The notes under the pieces were generated by a model. The model had not been told where the DNA came from. It saw only the letters and a program-made list of their open reading frames with translations, and did not search any database. Shown here piece after piece: positions 21,868 through 30,078 of a stretch of 35,259 nucleotides of DNA (positions are counted from its first letter, which is position 1; each line of letters starts with the position of its first letter). The stretch is from contig URVB01000039.1 in assembly GCA_900551075.1 (NCBI GenBank), positions 1-35,259 on the forward strand, read 5' to 3'. The position numbers and the translations under genes are program-made. The stretch comes from an uncultured Blautia sp. (GTDB taxonomy: Bacteria; Bacillota; Clostridia; Lachnospirales; Lachnospiraceae).

Positions 21868-24800
21868 TTGAAGAAAAAGATAGAACAATTGTTAAACGGA
21901 AAATTTGAGTATGAGCAGCCGGCACTGTTGTTTTCACAGGAAAAAATTTCAGTTACGCTGAAGGCCGGGGAGACCGGAAGAGGTGAATTGTATTTTGGAA
22001 CGGAGGATAATGAGAGAATCCGCGGATACGTCACGTCGTCAAACAGGCGTCTGGTACCCGGAATCGGAAAATTCTCCGGCACTACGGTTTGTCTTCCCTA
22101 TGGAGCGGACGGAACCGGGATGAAGCCGGGAGAAGTGTGCAGCGGCTGGCTGAGCTTTACGACGAATATCGGTGAACATAAAATCCCGTTTGTGATTGAG
22201 ACGGAGAAGGAGCAGATGAAAAGCTCCGTGGGTGAAGTAAAGACTATGGACGCCTTTCGTAAAATTGCAGGGGATGATTTCAGGGAGGCATACCGCCTTT
22301 TTACGGATAAATATTTTTCCACAATTCTGCCGGATGCAAAGCAGAAGGAAAGAGCGTTATATGCGGGGCTTTCCCGGCAGCCGGTGACATATCAGCATCT
22401 GGAAGAATTTTTGATTGGTATGGGAGAAAAGGAACAGGTATCCATTTCTCTTAAAAAACAGGAAGTGAAGTTTTATGATATTCGGGAATCCATACAGGAA
22501 TCTTTCGATATCCAAAGAAGCGGCTGGGGACATCTGCGCCTGGATATTGAAGCAAGAGGGGAATTTCTGGAAGCTGCCAAAAAGGTAGTTACAGAGGAAG
22601 ATTTTATCGGAAGCAGCTATCGGGTGGAGTATGTTATCCACAGTGAAAAGCTTGGAAACGGTAATCAATTCGGAGAAATTATCATCAAAAGCCCCTATCA
22701 GACGCTGGTATATCATGTTTTGGCATCCAAAGGCTCCGCCATCCAAGTGAACATGAATATCGGGGAAAAGCGTCACAGGCTGTCGCTGCTTCGGGATTAT
22801 CTGGATTACCGCAATGGAAAAATGGAATTTAAAACCTGGGTGGGAAGCAGCCGCTTTATCTTAAACCAGCTTCGGGAAGCCGGCTGTGATTACCCGGAAT
22901 ATCAGATGTATGAGGCGTATCTGCTTCATCAGGAAGAAAATACGGAGGCTGCCAGAGAAATCCTGAAGAAATATCAGGATAAGTCTTTTTCTAAGGATGA
23001 TTTGGAATTTGCCGGGATTTATCTCTATCTCTGTAATCTTACGGGACTTTATACGGATTCCGGGCAGGCGCTTCGAAAAATACAGAATTTCTATATGCAG
23101 AAGGAAGACAGCTTATGGCTTTTTTGGATTCTTCTGCAGATAGATCCGGACTGTAAAAACAGGTCCTCCAGAGCCCTGTTCCTTATGGAGGAGCAGTTTG
23201 AACGGGGATGCAGGAGTCCTCTGCTGTATCTTGAGGCCTGGCAGTGTGTATGTGAGGATATGTCCGTACTGCACCGGCTCAGCGGCTTCTGGGTTCAGGT
23301 GTTCCTGTATGCAGGGCGTGCCGGCCTTTTAACGGAAGAGCTTGTGATGCGTTTTGCATATTTGTCGGGATATGAGAAAAACTTTAATCCCAGTCTATAC
23401 CGCAGTCTCGCTATGGGATATGAGGCATTTCCCTCAGATGATGTGCTGGAGGCTGTCTGCAAATATATTATGAAGGGAAATCCGAGAAAGCCGGAGTATT
23501 TTCGCTGGTTTTCCCTGGCAGTGGAGCAGGGACTGCGCCTAACAAGGCTTTATGAATATTATATAGAGACTATGGATATTTCTTATCAGAGAGAGCTGCC
23601 AAAGGCTTTGCTGATGTATTTTAATTATAATGACAATACCCTCGGGGACACCAGAAAAGCATATTTATATGCCAGTGTGATCGGACATAAAGAAAAAGAG
23701 CCGAAGACTTATGAGAATTACCTGGAAAATATACGGGATTTTACACGGCGTAAGCTTTTTGAGGGAAAAATCAACGAAAACTATGCGGTACTTTATCAGG
23801 AATTTGCCGGGAAACTTCAAAATGCGGAAGAAGCAAAGGCTCTTGCGCGTAAAATGTTTACCTGCCGTTTATACTGCGATGATCCGAAGGTGCGTCAGGT
23901 GATCGTCCGTCATAACCAGATTGAGCGGGAGGAAATCTACCCATGTGTGCAGGGAGTGGCATATCCGCGCATTTATACGGATGACGCGGTGGTTCTTTTC
24001 CAGGATGATAAGCAGAGAAGATATGCTTCTACAGTGGCCTATAATCTGAGCAAGCTGCTGGATGAGCGGGAAATGATTCCAAGGGTACTTGAAATGGGTG
24101 TCTCAGAACCGGGACTTTTGCTTCACTATTGTGAAAGCGCGGAGCTTGGACGTGAGAATCTTGAGACTTTCCAGATGCTTGTGGAATCAGATGCTTATAC
24201 AGACGTCTATAAACGTTCTGTCCGAAAACAAATCCTGGATTACTATGCCGCACATGTCCGGGGAGAAGATCTGGATGATTATCTGAAAAAAATGGATTAC
24301 CGGAAATATGCTCTGGTAGACAAAAGGACACTCCTGGAAGTGCTGATTTCCAGGAGGCTTTTCCTTCAGGCCATGAGCCTGGTTGAGGAATTTGGCTATG
24401 AGGGCGTGGATTGGGGGAGTCTGCTGAAGCTGACCAGCCGTATGATCCTCCGAAGCGATATGGCAGAGGATGGCGAATTGCTTGCGCTGGCATCGGAGAT
24501 ATACAGAGCCGGGAAATATGATGAAGTGATTCTCCATTATTTGATGAAATACCGTTTTGGGCCTGTTGAGGAGCTGCTTTCCATTTGGAAAAGTGCTTGC
24601 GGCTTTGAGATGGATACCTATGACCTGGAAGAAAAAATATTGGGCCTGTTGATGTTCACCTCCGATTACCGGAAGGAAGGGGAAACCATTCTGGAGTCTT
24701 ATATGAAACAGTCCGGTAAAGAACGACTGATTGGAGCATATCTGACTCAGATTGCATATGGGGTTTTTGTCAGGGAATATCCTATGAGCCGTTTTGTCAG

Positions 24801-25410
24801 GAAAGGACTGGAGCATGCTTATGAGCGCAGGTGGCCGGTGAACCGTATCTGCAGAATGGCGCTGTTGAAGGCGCTGTCCAGGGAAAAGGTGAAGAAGGGC
24901 AGGTATTGGGAAATGGAGAAGGAGCTGCTTGAGGAATGTACTAAGGAGCATATGGTATTTGCGTTCTTCCGTAAACTTTCTCCGCAGCTTCTGAGTCCCT
25001 ATCAACTGGATGACAAAACCTATGTTGAGTGTCATGCACATCCGGATGCAAAGGTTATTTTGTTCTATGCGCTGGATACGGGGCTTGGACTGGAGCCGGA
25101 GTACAGGAGCGAGCCGTTGAGAAATATGTACGAAGGAATCTTTACGAAAACCTTCACACTGTTTTATGGAGAAACGCTTCGTTATTATTTCCGCATTGAA
25201 AAAGATGGAAAATCGAAGAAAACAACGGAGAGGGTAATCACTATGAACAGAATAGAGGGGACACCGGTGAGCAAATACCAGTTTCTGAACCAAATTCTTT
25301 CCGCAAGGCGTTTGGACAAAGAAAAGGAGGTTGTATCCGGTCTGAAAAAATACCTGCGGCAGGAACAGTATGTGAAGGAAATGTTTACCATAGAGAAGGA
25401 AAACGAATGA
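21868..25410 (+). CDS. Giant DUF5717-family helical-repeat protein, unknown function
   Basis: Predicted cytoplasmic protein of 1180 residues; I recall it as the DUF5717 family of Lachnospiraceae, function unknown. Residues about 1-130 look like a beta-sandwich (GKFEYEQPALLFS, KAGETGRGELYFGT, YVTSSNRRLVPG, LPYGADGTGMKPGEVCSGW, EHKIPFVIE). About 130-1060 is an almost wholly helical solenoid with TPR-like pairs such as EYQMYEAYLLHQEENTEAAR. The last ~120 residues again contain strands (DAKVILFYALDTG, TFTLFYGETLRYYF). No signal peptide, membrane helix or catalytic motif is seen. TTG 21868 is chosen because AGGGGAG (21856-21862) precedes it at 5 bases; the open frame reaches back to 21676, but that part overlaps both promoters. 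The downstream Hsp70-like gene overlaps its stop. Confidence 0.82.
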   Translation: MKKKIEQLLNGKFEYEQPALLFSQEKISVTLKAGETGRGELYFGTEDNERIRGYVTSSNRRLVPGIGKFSGTTVCLPYGADGTGMKPGEVCSGWLSFTTNIGEHKIPFVIETEKEQMKSSVGEVKTMDAFRKIAGDDFREAYRLFTDKYFSTILPDAKQKERALYAGLSRQPVTYQHLEEFLIGMGEKEQVSISLKKQEVKFYDIRESIQESFDIQRSGWGHLRLDIEARGEFLEAAKKVVTEEDFIGSSYRVEYVIHSEKLGNGNQFGEIIIKSPYQTLVYHVLASKGSAIQVNMNIGEKRHRLSLLRDYLDYRNGKMEFKTWVGSSRFILNQLREAGCDYPEYQMYEAYLLHQEENTEAAREILKKYQDKSFSKDDLEFAGIYLYLCNLTGLYTDSGQALRKIQNFYMQKEDSLWLFWILLQIDPDCKNRSSRALFLMEEQFERGCRSPLLYLEAWQCVCEDMSVLHRLSGFWVQVFLYAGRAGLLTEELVMRFAYLSGYEKNFNPSLYRSLAMGYEAFPSDDVLEAVCKYIMKGNPRKPEYFRWFSLAVEQGLRLTRLYEYYIETMDISYQRELPKALLMYFNYNDNTLGDTRKAYLYASVIGHKEKEPKTYENYLENIRDFTRRKLFEGKINENYAVLYQEFAGKLQNAEEAKALARKMFTCRLYCDDPKVRQVIVRHNQIEREEIYPCVQGVAYPRIYTDDAVVLFQDDKQRRYASTVAYNLSKLLDEREMIPRVLEMGVSEPGLLLHYCESAELGRENLETFQMLVESDAYTDVYKRSVRKQILDYYAAHVRGEDLDDYLKKMDYRKYALVDKRTLLEVLISRRLFLQAMSLVEEFGYEGVDWGSLLKLTSRMILRSDMAEDGELLALASEIYRAGKYDEVILHYLMKYRFGPVEELLSIWKSACGFEMDTYDLEEKILGLLMFTSDYRKEGETILESYMKQSGKERLIGAYLTQIAYGVFVREYPMSRFVRKGLEHAYERRWPVNRICRMALLKALSREKVKKGRYWEMEKELLEECTKEHMVFAFFRKLSPQLLSPYQLDDKTYVECHAHPDAKVILFYALDTGLGLEPEYRSEPLRNMYEGIFTKTFTLFYGETLRYYFRIEKDGKSKKTTERVITMNRIEGTPVSKYQFLNQILSARRLDKEKEVVSGLKKYLRQEQYVKEMFTIEKENE

Positions 25411-26657
25411 TGAATGAAATCCGTGACTTGATGATTGGAATAGATTTTGGCAAAGAATATTCACAGATATGCTATTATGACAGAAAAGCGGGGGAACCAC
25501 GTTCTATGTCCATGAAGGTGGGAAGCACTCAGTATGAGGCTCCCACCTGTCTGTGCTACAGAATGGAGCATGGAGATTACTGTGTGGGACTGGAAGCAGA
25601 ATATTTTGCCGGAGAAAAAGGCGGCCTTTTGCTGGACAGTCTTTATGAGCTGAGCAAAACTGAGGATGAGGTACAGGTAGCAGGAGAGAAAAAGGAGCCC
25701 TGGGAGCTTCTGGCGTATTTTTTCAAGGGGATGTTAAAATTTCTGGGCGTTATGGATGTAGCAAAGCATACCAAATGTCTGGTTGTGACAGCTCCGGCCC
25801 TGAACCGGATACAGGTGGCGAATTTTCAGAGGGCCTGTGCCTTTTTGGGATTTCCGGAAGAAAAATATATGCTGCTGGATTATGAAGAAAGCTTCTATTA
25901 TTATGCACTTACCCAGAAGCGGGAAACATGGAACAGAAGCGTGGCATGGTATGCATTTACACCGGATGGTGTAACCTTCCGCAAGCTTTCCATGAATTCC
26001 TGTACAAGACCGGTTTTGGTGAAGCTGGAGCCTCCGGCAGAAAAGAAACTGAGTGAGGAGAGCGAACAAAGGGACGAGGAATTCTGCGGGTTTATCCGGG
26101 AAACTCTGGGTACGGATTTGTTTTCCAGCATCCAGATCACAGGAAGGGGATTTGACCAGGAGTGGGCACAGGAGTCCGTAAGGCTTCTCTGTTACCAGAA
26201 ACGTAAGGTTTTTTTTGGAAATAACCTGTTTGCGAAGGGGGCCTGCGCTGCAGCGGTAGAAAGGCTGGAAAACAAAAGGCTGAAGGGCTACAGATATTTA
26301 GGGGATGCCCTGGTTATGACAGATATTGGAATGGATATGCGTGTGATGGGCGCACCGGCATATTATCCGTTGATTGAAGCAGGGAATAACTGGTATGAAT
26401 GCAAGGCACAGTGTGAGCTGATTCTGGATAATACGGAAGAACTTGTGTTTGTTGTCAGTACTTTTGAGAACCCCGAAAAGAAGCGCGTGGCCATGGGACT
26501 TCCGGGCTTGCCGAAACGTCCGAATAAGACCACAAGACTGTCGGTGGAGCTTGCATATGTATCCGCAAATGAATGCAGCATAACGGTAAGGGATCTGGGA
26601 TTCGGGGATATGTTTCCGGCCAGCGGAAAAGTATGGAGGGAAACGGCACAGTGGTAA
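25407..26657 (+). CDS. Degenerate Hsp70/actin-fold protein (DUF5716-like)
   Basis: Protein of 416 residues with Hsp70-type architecture. Phosphate-1 motif LMIGIDFGKEYSQICYYD (residues 8-25; canonical GIDLGTTNS), connect region LVVTAPALNRIQVANFQRA then CAFLGF, LLDYEESFYYYAL in the place of NEPTAAALAYG, adenosine-like IQITGRGFD and LFAKGACAAA. The C-terminal beta part (GLPKRPNKTTRLSVELAY, TVRDLGFGDMFPASG) resembles a short substrate-binding domain. The phosphate-2 motif DLGGGTFD is replaced by AFTPDGVTF, so ATP hydrolysis may be lost. It matches the protein I recall as DUF5716. It overlaps the DUF5717 stop by 4 bases (ATGA), so the two products are probably made together and may form a complex. 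Function unknown. Confidence 0.78.
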   Translation: MMNEIRDLMIGIDFGKEYSQICYYDRKAGEPRSMSMKVGSTQYEAPTCLCYRMEHGDYCVGLEAEYFAGEKGGLLLDSLYELSKTEDEVQVAGEKKEPWELLAYFFKGMLKFLGVMDVAKHTKCLVVTAPALNRIQVANFQRACAFLGFPEEKYMLLDYEESFYYYALTQKRETWNRSVAWYAFTPDGVTFRKLSMNSCTRPVLVKLEPPAEKKLSEESEQRDEEFCGFIRETLGTDLFSSIQITGRGFDQEWAQESVRLLCYQKRKVFFGNNLFAKGACAAAVERLENKRLKGYRYLGDALVMTDIGMDMRVMGAPAYYPLIEAGNNWYECKAQCELILDNTEELVFVVSTFENPEKKRVAMGLPGLPKRPNKTTRLSVELAYVSANECSITVRDLGFGDMFPASGKVWRETAQW

Positions 26658-26671
26658 GGGAGGAAGCGTAA

Positions 26672-27454
26672 ATGAGCGGATATATTTTATGTCAGACAAA
26701 AAAGGCGGAGGTTCCCTATTTCATTGAGAATATCAGCACGAATATTTATTCACTGGAGGAACTGTGTTATTATCTGTATCACAATCTCTATCTGGTGGAT
26801 AAGACAATTATTAATGAAGGCCTGTGTGCATGGATTCAGGAGGAACTGGAGCTTCCGAAGCTTGCGGCAAAGCTGCGGCCCTGTATGGGGAAATTTTCCG
26901 GCGCGGAGGATATTTTGTACCCGATTTTTAAGGAAATCAATTATCTCACATATGAGGAACTAAAAGTACTGAACAGCCGGATTCAGAAGCTGGATAACGA
27001 GATGCCGGCAGTGAGGGATAAGAGAAAGGGCGATTCTCTCATAGAGAATGGCATGTATGTCAATGCCATACACGTTTACCAAAAGCTCTTGGAGAATGAA
27101 GAATTGGAACAGATCAGAGAGGGTCTGACAGAGCGTATTTATCATAATCTGGGATGCGCTTACAGCTACCTGTTTCAAATGGAAAAAGCACTGGAATGCT
27201 TCTGGAAGGCATATGAATGCAGCGGAAAAAAAGAGGCGCTGAAATGCTATCTTCTGGCTTACCGCAGTGTACGTACGCCTATTGAATATGAAAGTAAGCT
27301 TACAGAGCTTGAGGCAGATGAAGAGGTACGCAAAGAACTGAAGGAGGCTCTGGATCATTTCTCAAAGCGTCCGGAGAAGCAGGTATATTCCCAGCATGTG
27401 GATGCAATGCTGGAGGAATTTACAAGGGAGTACCACAGAAGTACCGGGTCCTGA
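26672..27454 (+). CDS. TPR-containing protein of the DUF5717 operon
   Basis: Predicted cytoplasmic protein of 260 residues, not recognised as a named family. N-terminal half: YILCQTKKAEVPYFIENIST, then a helical region that begins YSLEELCYYLYHNLYLVD. C-terminal half (about 125-235): two to three TPR-like helix pairs, including GMYVNAIHVYQKLLE and IYHNLGCAYSYLFQMEKALE then CFWKAYE. No catalytic motif, signal peptide or membrane helix. It starts 14 bases after the Hsp70-like gene with GGGAGGAAG upstream, so it is the third cistron of the same operon. TPR domains often bind Hsp70-type proteins or their clients, which suits the preceding gene; that interaction is inference. A promoter for the next operon follows at 27489. 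Confidence 0.78.
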   Translation: MSGYILCQTKKAEVPYFIENISTNIYSLEELCYYLYHNLYLVDKTIINEGLCAWIQEELELPKLAAKLRPCMGKFSGAEDILYPIFKEINYLTYEELKVLNSRIQKLDNEMPAVRDKRKGDSLIENGMYVNAIHVYQKLLENEELEQIREGLTERIYHNLGCAYSYLFQMEKALECFWKAYECSGKKEALKCYLLAYRSVRTPIEYESKLTELEADEEVRKELKEALDHFSKRPEKQVYSQHVDAMLEEFTREYHRSTGS

Positions 27455-27488
27455 TTTTAACCGGGTTATAAAAATTTACATACACCTA

Positions 27489-27517
27489 TTGACAGGCAGC
27501 AAAGCTTATGTTAGGAT
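27489..27517 (+). promoter_or_regulatory. Promoter of the amino acid ABC operon
   Basis: Consensus TTGACA (27489-27494), exactly 17 bases, TAGGAT (27512-27517). Start of transcription would be near 27524, just before the leader hairpin at 27531-27552. Confidence 0.8.
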
Positions 27518-27530
27518 AACTATACGCTTT

Positions 27531-27552
27531 CACGCGGTAGAGTGACTGCGTG
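27531..27552 (+). promoter_or_regulatory. Leader hairpin of the amino acid ABC operon
   Basis: CACGCGGT / ACTGCGTG (27531-27538, 27545-27552), an 8-bp RNA stem with one G-U pair and a 6-base loop, at the very 5' end of the predicted transcript. It has no T-tract. It may protect the mRNA 5' end or be a repressor site. Confidence 0.45.
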
Positions 27553-27585
27553 ATAAATAATAAAACGGTTAAAAGAGGAGAATAT

Positions 27586-28389
27586 ATGATGAAAAAAAGA
27601 ACACTTGCAGTAATGATGGCGGCAATGATGACCGCAGGTATGATGACGTCTGCGGTTGTATGGGCAGAGGATAATGCTGATTCTGATATGGCTTATGTAA
27701 AGGAAAATAACAAGCTGGTAGTGGGAATCACTGATTTTGAACCTATGGATTATAAGGATGATAATGGTGATTGGATCGGATTTGACGCGGATATGGCTAA
27801 GGCCTTCGGTGAAAAGCTGGGCGTTGACGTAGAGTTCGTGGAAATTGACTGGGACAACAAGGTTCTGGAGCTTGATGCAAAATCTATTGATTGCGTATGG
27901 AACGGAATGACATTGACAGATGAAGTGACAAGCGCTATGGAGTGCTCCAATGCTTACTGCAACAATGCACAGGTAGTAATCTTAAAGGCAGATCAGGCTG
28001 ATGAATATAAGACGGTTGAGGATCTGGCAGATCTGAGCTTTGCAGTTGAGGCTGGTTCCGCAGGTGAGGCAGAAATTACGGCGCTTGGTTATGAGTGCAC
28101 CCCTGTGAAGGCACAGTCTGATGCGCTGATGGAAGTAGAAGCAGGAACTTCTGACGCTGCAGTGATTGACTCTCTGATGGCTGCTGCTATGGTGGGTGAA
28201 GGGACAGGCTATGAAGATCTGACCTATACCGTGAATCTGAACAGTGAGGAATACGGAGTTGGTTTCCGTAAGGGTTCTGATCTGGCAGAAGAGCTGAATA
28301 CATTCTTCAAAGAGAGCTATGAAGATGGAAGCATGATGGAGACCGCAGAAAAGTACGGGGTACAGGCTGCAGTGATTGAGCAGAAATAA
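27586..28389 (+). CDS. Polar amino acid ABC transporter substrate-binding protein
   Basis: Family 3 solute-binding protein of 267 residues. Signal peptide about residues 1-26 (SAVVWA/EDN), then LVVGITDFEPMDYKDDNGDW, GFDADMAKAFGEKLGV, CVWNGMTLTDEV and GVGFRKGSDLAEELN, typical of glutamine/cystine/general polar amino acid binding proteins. Like the sugar-binding protein in this window it lacks a lipobox cysteine, so its attachment to the cell is unclear. AAGAGGAG (27573-27580) lies 5 bases before ATG 27586; the frame is open from 27550, but that part has no ribosome binding site. First gene of a three-gene importer. The amino acid cannot be named from sequence alone. Confidence 0.9.
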   Translation: MMKKRTLAVMMAAMMTAGMMTSAVVWAEDNADSDMAYVKENNKLVVGITDFEPMDYKDDNGDWIGFDADMAKAFGEKLGVDVEFVEIDWDNKVLELDAKSIDCVWNGMTLTDEVTSAMECSNAYCNNAQVVILKADQADEYKTVEDLADLSFAVEAGSAGEAEITALGYECTPVKAQSDALMEVEAGTSDAAVIDSLMAAAMVGEGTGYEDLTYTVNLNSEEYGVGFRKGSDLAEELNTFFKESYEDGSMMETAEKYGVQAAVIEQK

Positions 28390-28410
28390 TAGGAAACATG
28401 AATAAGACAG

Positions 28411-28449
28411 GGACTGCTGCACAGAGGCAGATGCTTTTTGCAGCAGTCT
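28411..28449 (+). terminator. Intercistronic hairpin between binding protein and permease
   Basis: GGACTGCTGC / GCAGCAGTCT (28411-28420, 28440-28449), 10 bp with one G-U pair, a 19-base loop and a poor T-tract. It probably acts as a partial terminator or 3' stabiliser giving excess binding protein. Confidence 0.5.
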
Positions 28450-28487
28450 TGTTCTATGTCTAAAAATAAAAAAGGCAGGAAATGCAT

Positions 28488-29174
28488 ATGTCATTGATAA
28501 TAGAACAGATGCCTATCGTTTTTGGGGCATTAAATGTAGGATTTTTGCAGACACTGAAGTTGTTTTTTGTGACGCTGACCGGTGCGCTGCCCCTGGGACT
28601 GATTATTGCATTTGGCTCCATGACCCGGTTTCTGCCGGTACGCTGGCTGAGCAGAACACTTGTCTGGATTATCCGCGGCACGCCGTTGATGATTCAGCTT
28701 TTGATCATATACTATTTCCCGGGACTGGTGCTTGGAAATTCGATTTGGGGAGGCGGAGAGGCAGGCCGTTTTATGGCAGCATCTGTTTCCTTTATACTCA
28801 ATTATGCCTGCTATTTTTCTGAAATTTACCGCGGCGGTATTCAGAGTGTACCAAAGGGGCAGCAGGAGGCAGGGCTTGTACTGGGCATGACAAAAGTCCA
28901 GATATTTTTCAGGGTGACGCTGCTGCAGATGATCAAGCGGATCGTACCGCCCATTTCCAATGAGATCATTACGCTGGTCAAGGATACGTCTCTGGCAAGA
29001 ATTATTGCACTTCAGGAAATTATTTGGGCAGGACAGGCCTTTTTGAAAGGCTCTCAGGGGATTTCAGGTGCAATCTGGCCGTTGTTCTTTACGGCGTTTT
29101 ATTACCTGCTGTTCAGCGGTATTCTGACCCTGTTATTCGGATGGCTGGAACGAAAGCTGGATTATTTTAAATAA
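28488..29174 (+). CDS. Amino acid ABC transporter permease
   Basis: Membrane subunit of 228 residues of the HisM/GlnP type with about five helices. N-terminal FGALNVGFLQTLKLFFVTL, IRGTPLMIQLLIIYY, the periplasmic-loop motif SEIYRGGIQSVPKGQQEAGL, and the ATPase-contact EAA motif EAGLVLGMTKVQIF are all clear. ATG 28488 is preferred over ATG 28482 because GGCAGGA (28474-28480) is then 7 bases away instead of 1. The ATPase follows 14 bases later. One permease gene is present, so the transporter is likely a homodimer. Confidence 0.93.
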   Translation: MSLIIEQMPIVFGALNVGFLQTLKLFFVTLTGALPLGLIIAFGSMTRFLPVRWLSRTLVWIIRGTPLMIQLLIIYYFPGLVLGNSIWGGGEAGRFMAASVSFILNYACYFSEIYRGGIQSVPKGQQEAGLVLGMTKVQIFFRVTLLQMIKRIVPPISNEIITLVKDTSLARIIALQEIIWAGQAFLKGSQGISGAIWPLFFTAFYYLLFSGILTLLFGWLERKLDYFK

Positions 29175-29188
29175 GGAGGAAGCCTGAA

Positions 29189-29974
29189 ATGGCAATTTTG
29201 GAAGTAGAGCATATAGAGAAGCATTTCGGGGAAACCAAGGTGCTGAATGATATCAGTTTTTCTCTGGAACAGGGACAGGCGCTTGCAATAATCGGCTCCT
29301 CCGGCTCCGGTAAAACGACCCTGCTGAGATGTCTGAATTTTTTGGAGACTCCTGATGGAGGAAAGATCGTGGTACAGGGGAAGACGTTGTTTGACGCGGC
29401 TGCTTCAGCTTCGGAGAATGAGAGGGATGTCCGCAGAAAAAGGCTTCATTTCGGCATGGTTTTTCAATCTTTTAATTTGTTCCCGCAGTATACAGCATTG
29501 CAGAATGTCATGCTGGCAGGACAGCTTCTGGCAAAGGAACGTCCGGATTTCAAAGAAAATAAAAAAGCAATATTTGATGAAATAGAGGAACACAGCCGGT
29601 CGCTTCTGAATCAAATGGGGCTGCTGGACCGGGCAGGGCATTATCCCCATCAGCTTTCCGGGGGACAGCAGCAGAGGGTGGCCATTGCACGTGCACTTGC
29701 ACTGAAGCCGGACATTCTTTGCTTTGATGAACCAACCTCGGCTTTGGATCCGGAGCTTACAGGAGAGGTGCTGAAGGTTATCCGCGGATTGGCAGAACAG
29801 AACATTACCATGGTGATCGTGACTCATGAAATGGCTTTTGCCAGAGATGTGGCAAACCAGGTGATCTTTATGGATAATGGGCTGATTCTGGAGCAGGGAG
29901 ATGCGCATCAGGTGATCGAGCATCCGCAGCACGAGAGGACAAAACAGTTTTTGGCCAGATATTCAGAGAGGTAA
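29189..29974 (+). CDS. Amino acid ABC transporter ATP-binding protein (GlnQ-like)
   Basis: ATPase subunit of 261 residues for the preceding permease. Walker A GSSGSGKTT, Q-loop VFQSFNLFPQYT, signature LSGGQQQRVAIARAL, Walker B ILCFDEPTSALDPE and switch His in IVTHEMAFARDV are intact. A longer than usual insertion of charged residues (around KERPDFKENKKAIFDEIEEH) lies between the Q-loop and the signature, as in several Clostridial members. AAGGAGGA starts 14 bases before the ATG. The operon ends here with a weak hairpin. Confidence 0.94.
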   Translation: MAILEVEHIEKHFGETKVLNDISFSLEQGQALAIIGSSGSGKTTLLRCLNFLETPDGGKIVVQGKTLFDAAASASENERDVRRKRLHFGMVFQSFNLFPQYTALQNVMLAGQLLAKERPDFKENKKAIFDEIEEHSRSLLNQMGLLDRAGHYPHQLSGGQQQRVAIARALALKPDILCFDEPTSALDPELTGEVLKVIRGLAEQNITMVIVTHEMAFARDVANQVIFMDNGLILEQGDAHQVIEHPQHERTKQFLARYSER

Positions 29975-29982
29975 TAGCAGAC

Positions 29983-30021
29983 AAAAGCAAGAGTGGAATT
30001 CTTTTCTTAACGCTTGCTTTT
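29983..30021 (+). terminator. Weak terminator after the amino acid ABC operon
   Basis: AAAAGCAAG / CTTGCTTTT (29983-29991, 30013-30021), a 9-bp AT-rich stem with a 21-base loop. The T-rich end comes from the stem itself. The right arm overlaps the purB promoter. Confidence 0.5.
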
Positions 30022-30042
30022 CTTAAGTCCTTGTTATATACT
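30014..30042 (+). promoter_or_regulatory. Promoter of purB-purA
   Basis: TTGCTT (30014-30019), 17 bases, TATACT (30037-30042), 36 bases before the purB ATG. No purine riboswitch-like structure is apparent in the short leader. Confidence 0.6.
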
Positions 30043-30078
30043 GCAAATGTAAATGAAATAAAGAAAGGTGATTGTGCG

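Noticed and set aside
24187..25500. Open frame of 437 codons on the minus strand
   Set aside because: Lies antisense to the DUF5717 gene and the start of the Hsp70-like gene. No recognisable domain, unnatural Cys/His/Phe-rich composition, no ribosome binding site.
27518..27585. Amino acid-sensing riboswitch or T-box in the leader
   Set aside because: The leader is about 60 bases with one small hairpin and no T-box sequence or terminator; too short.
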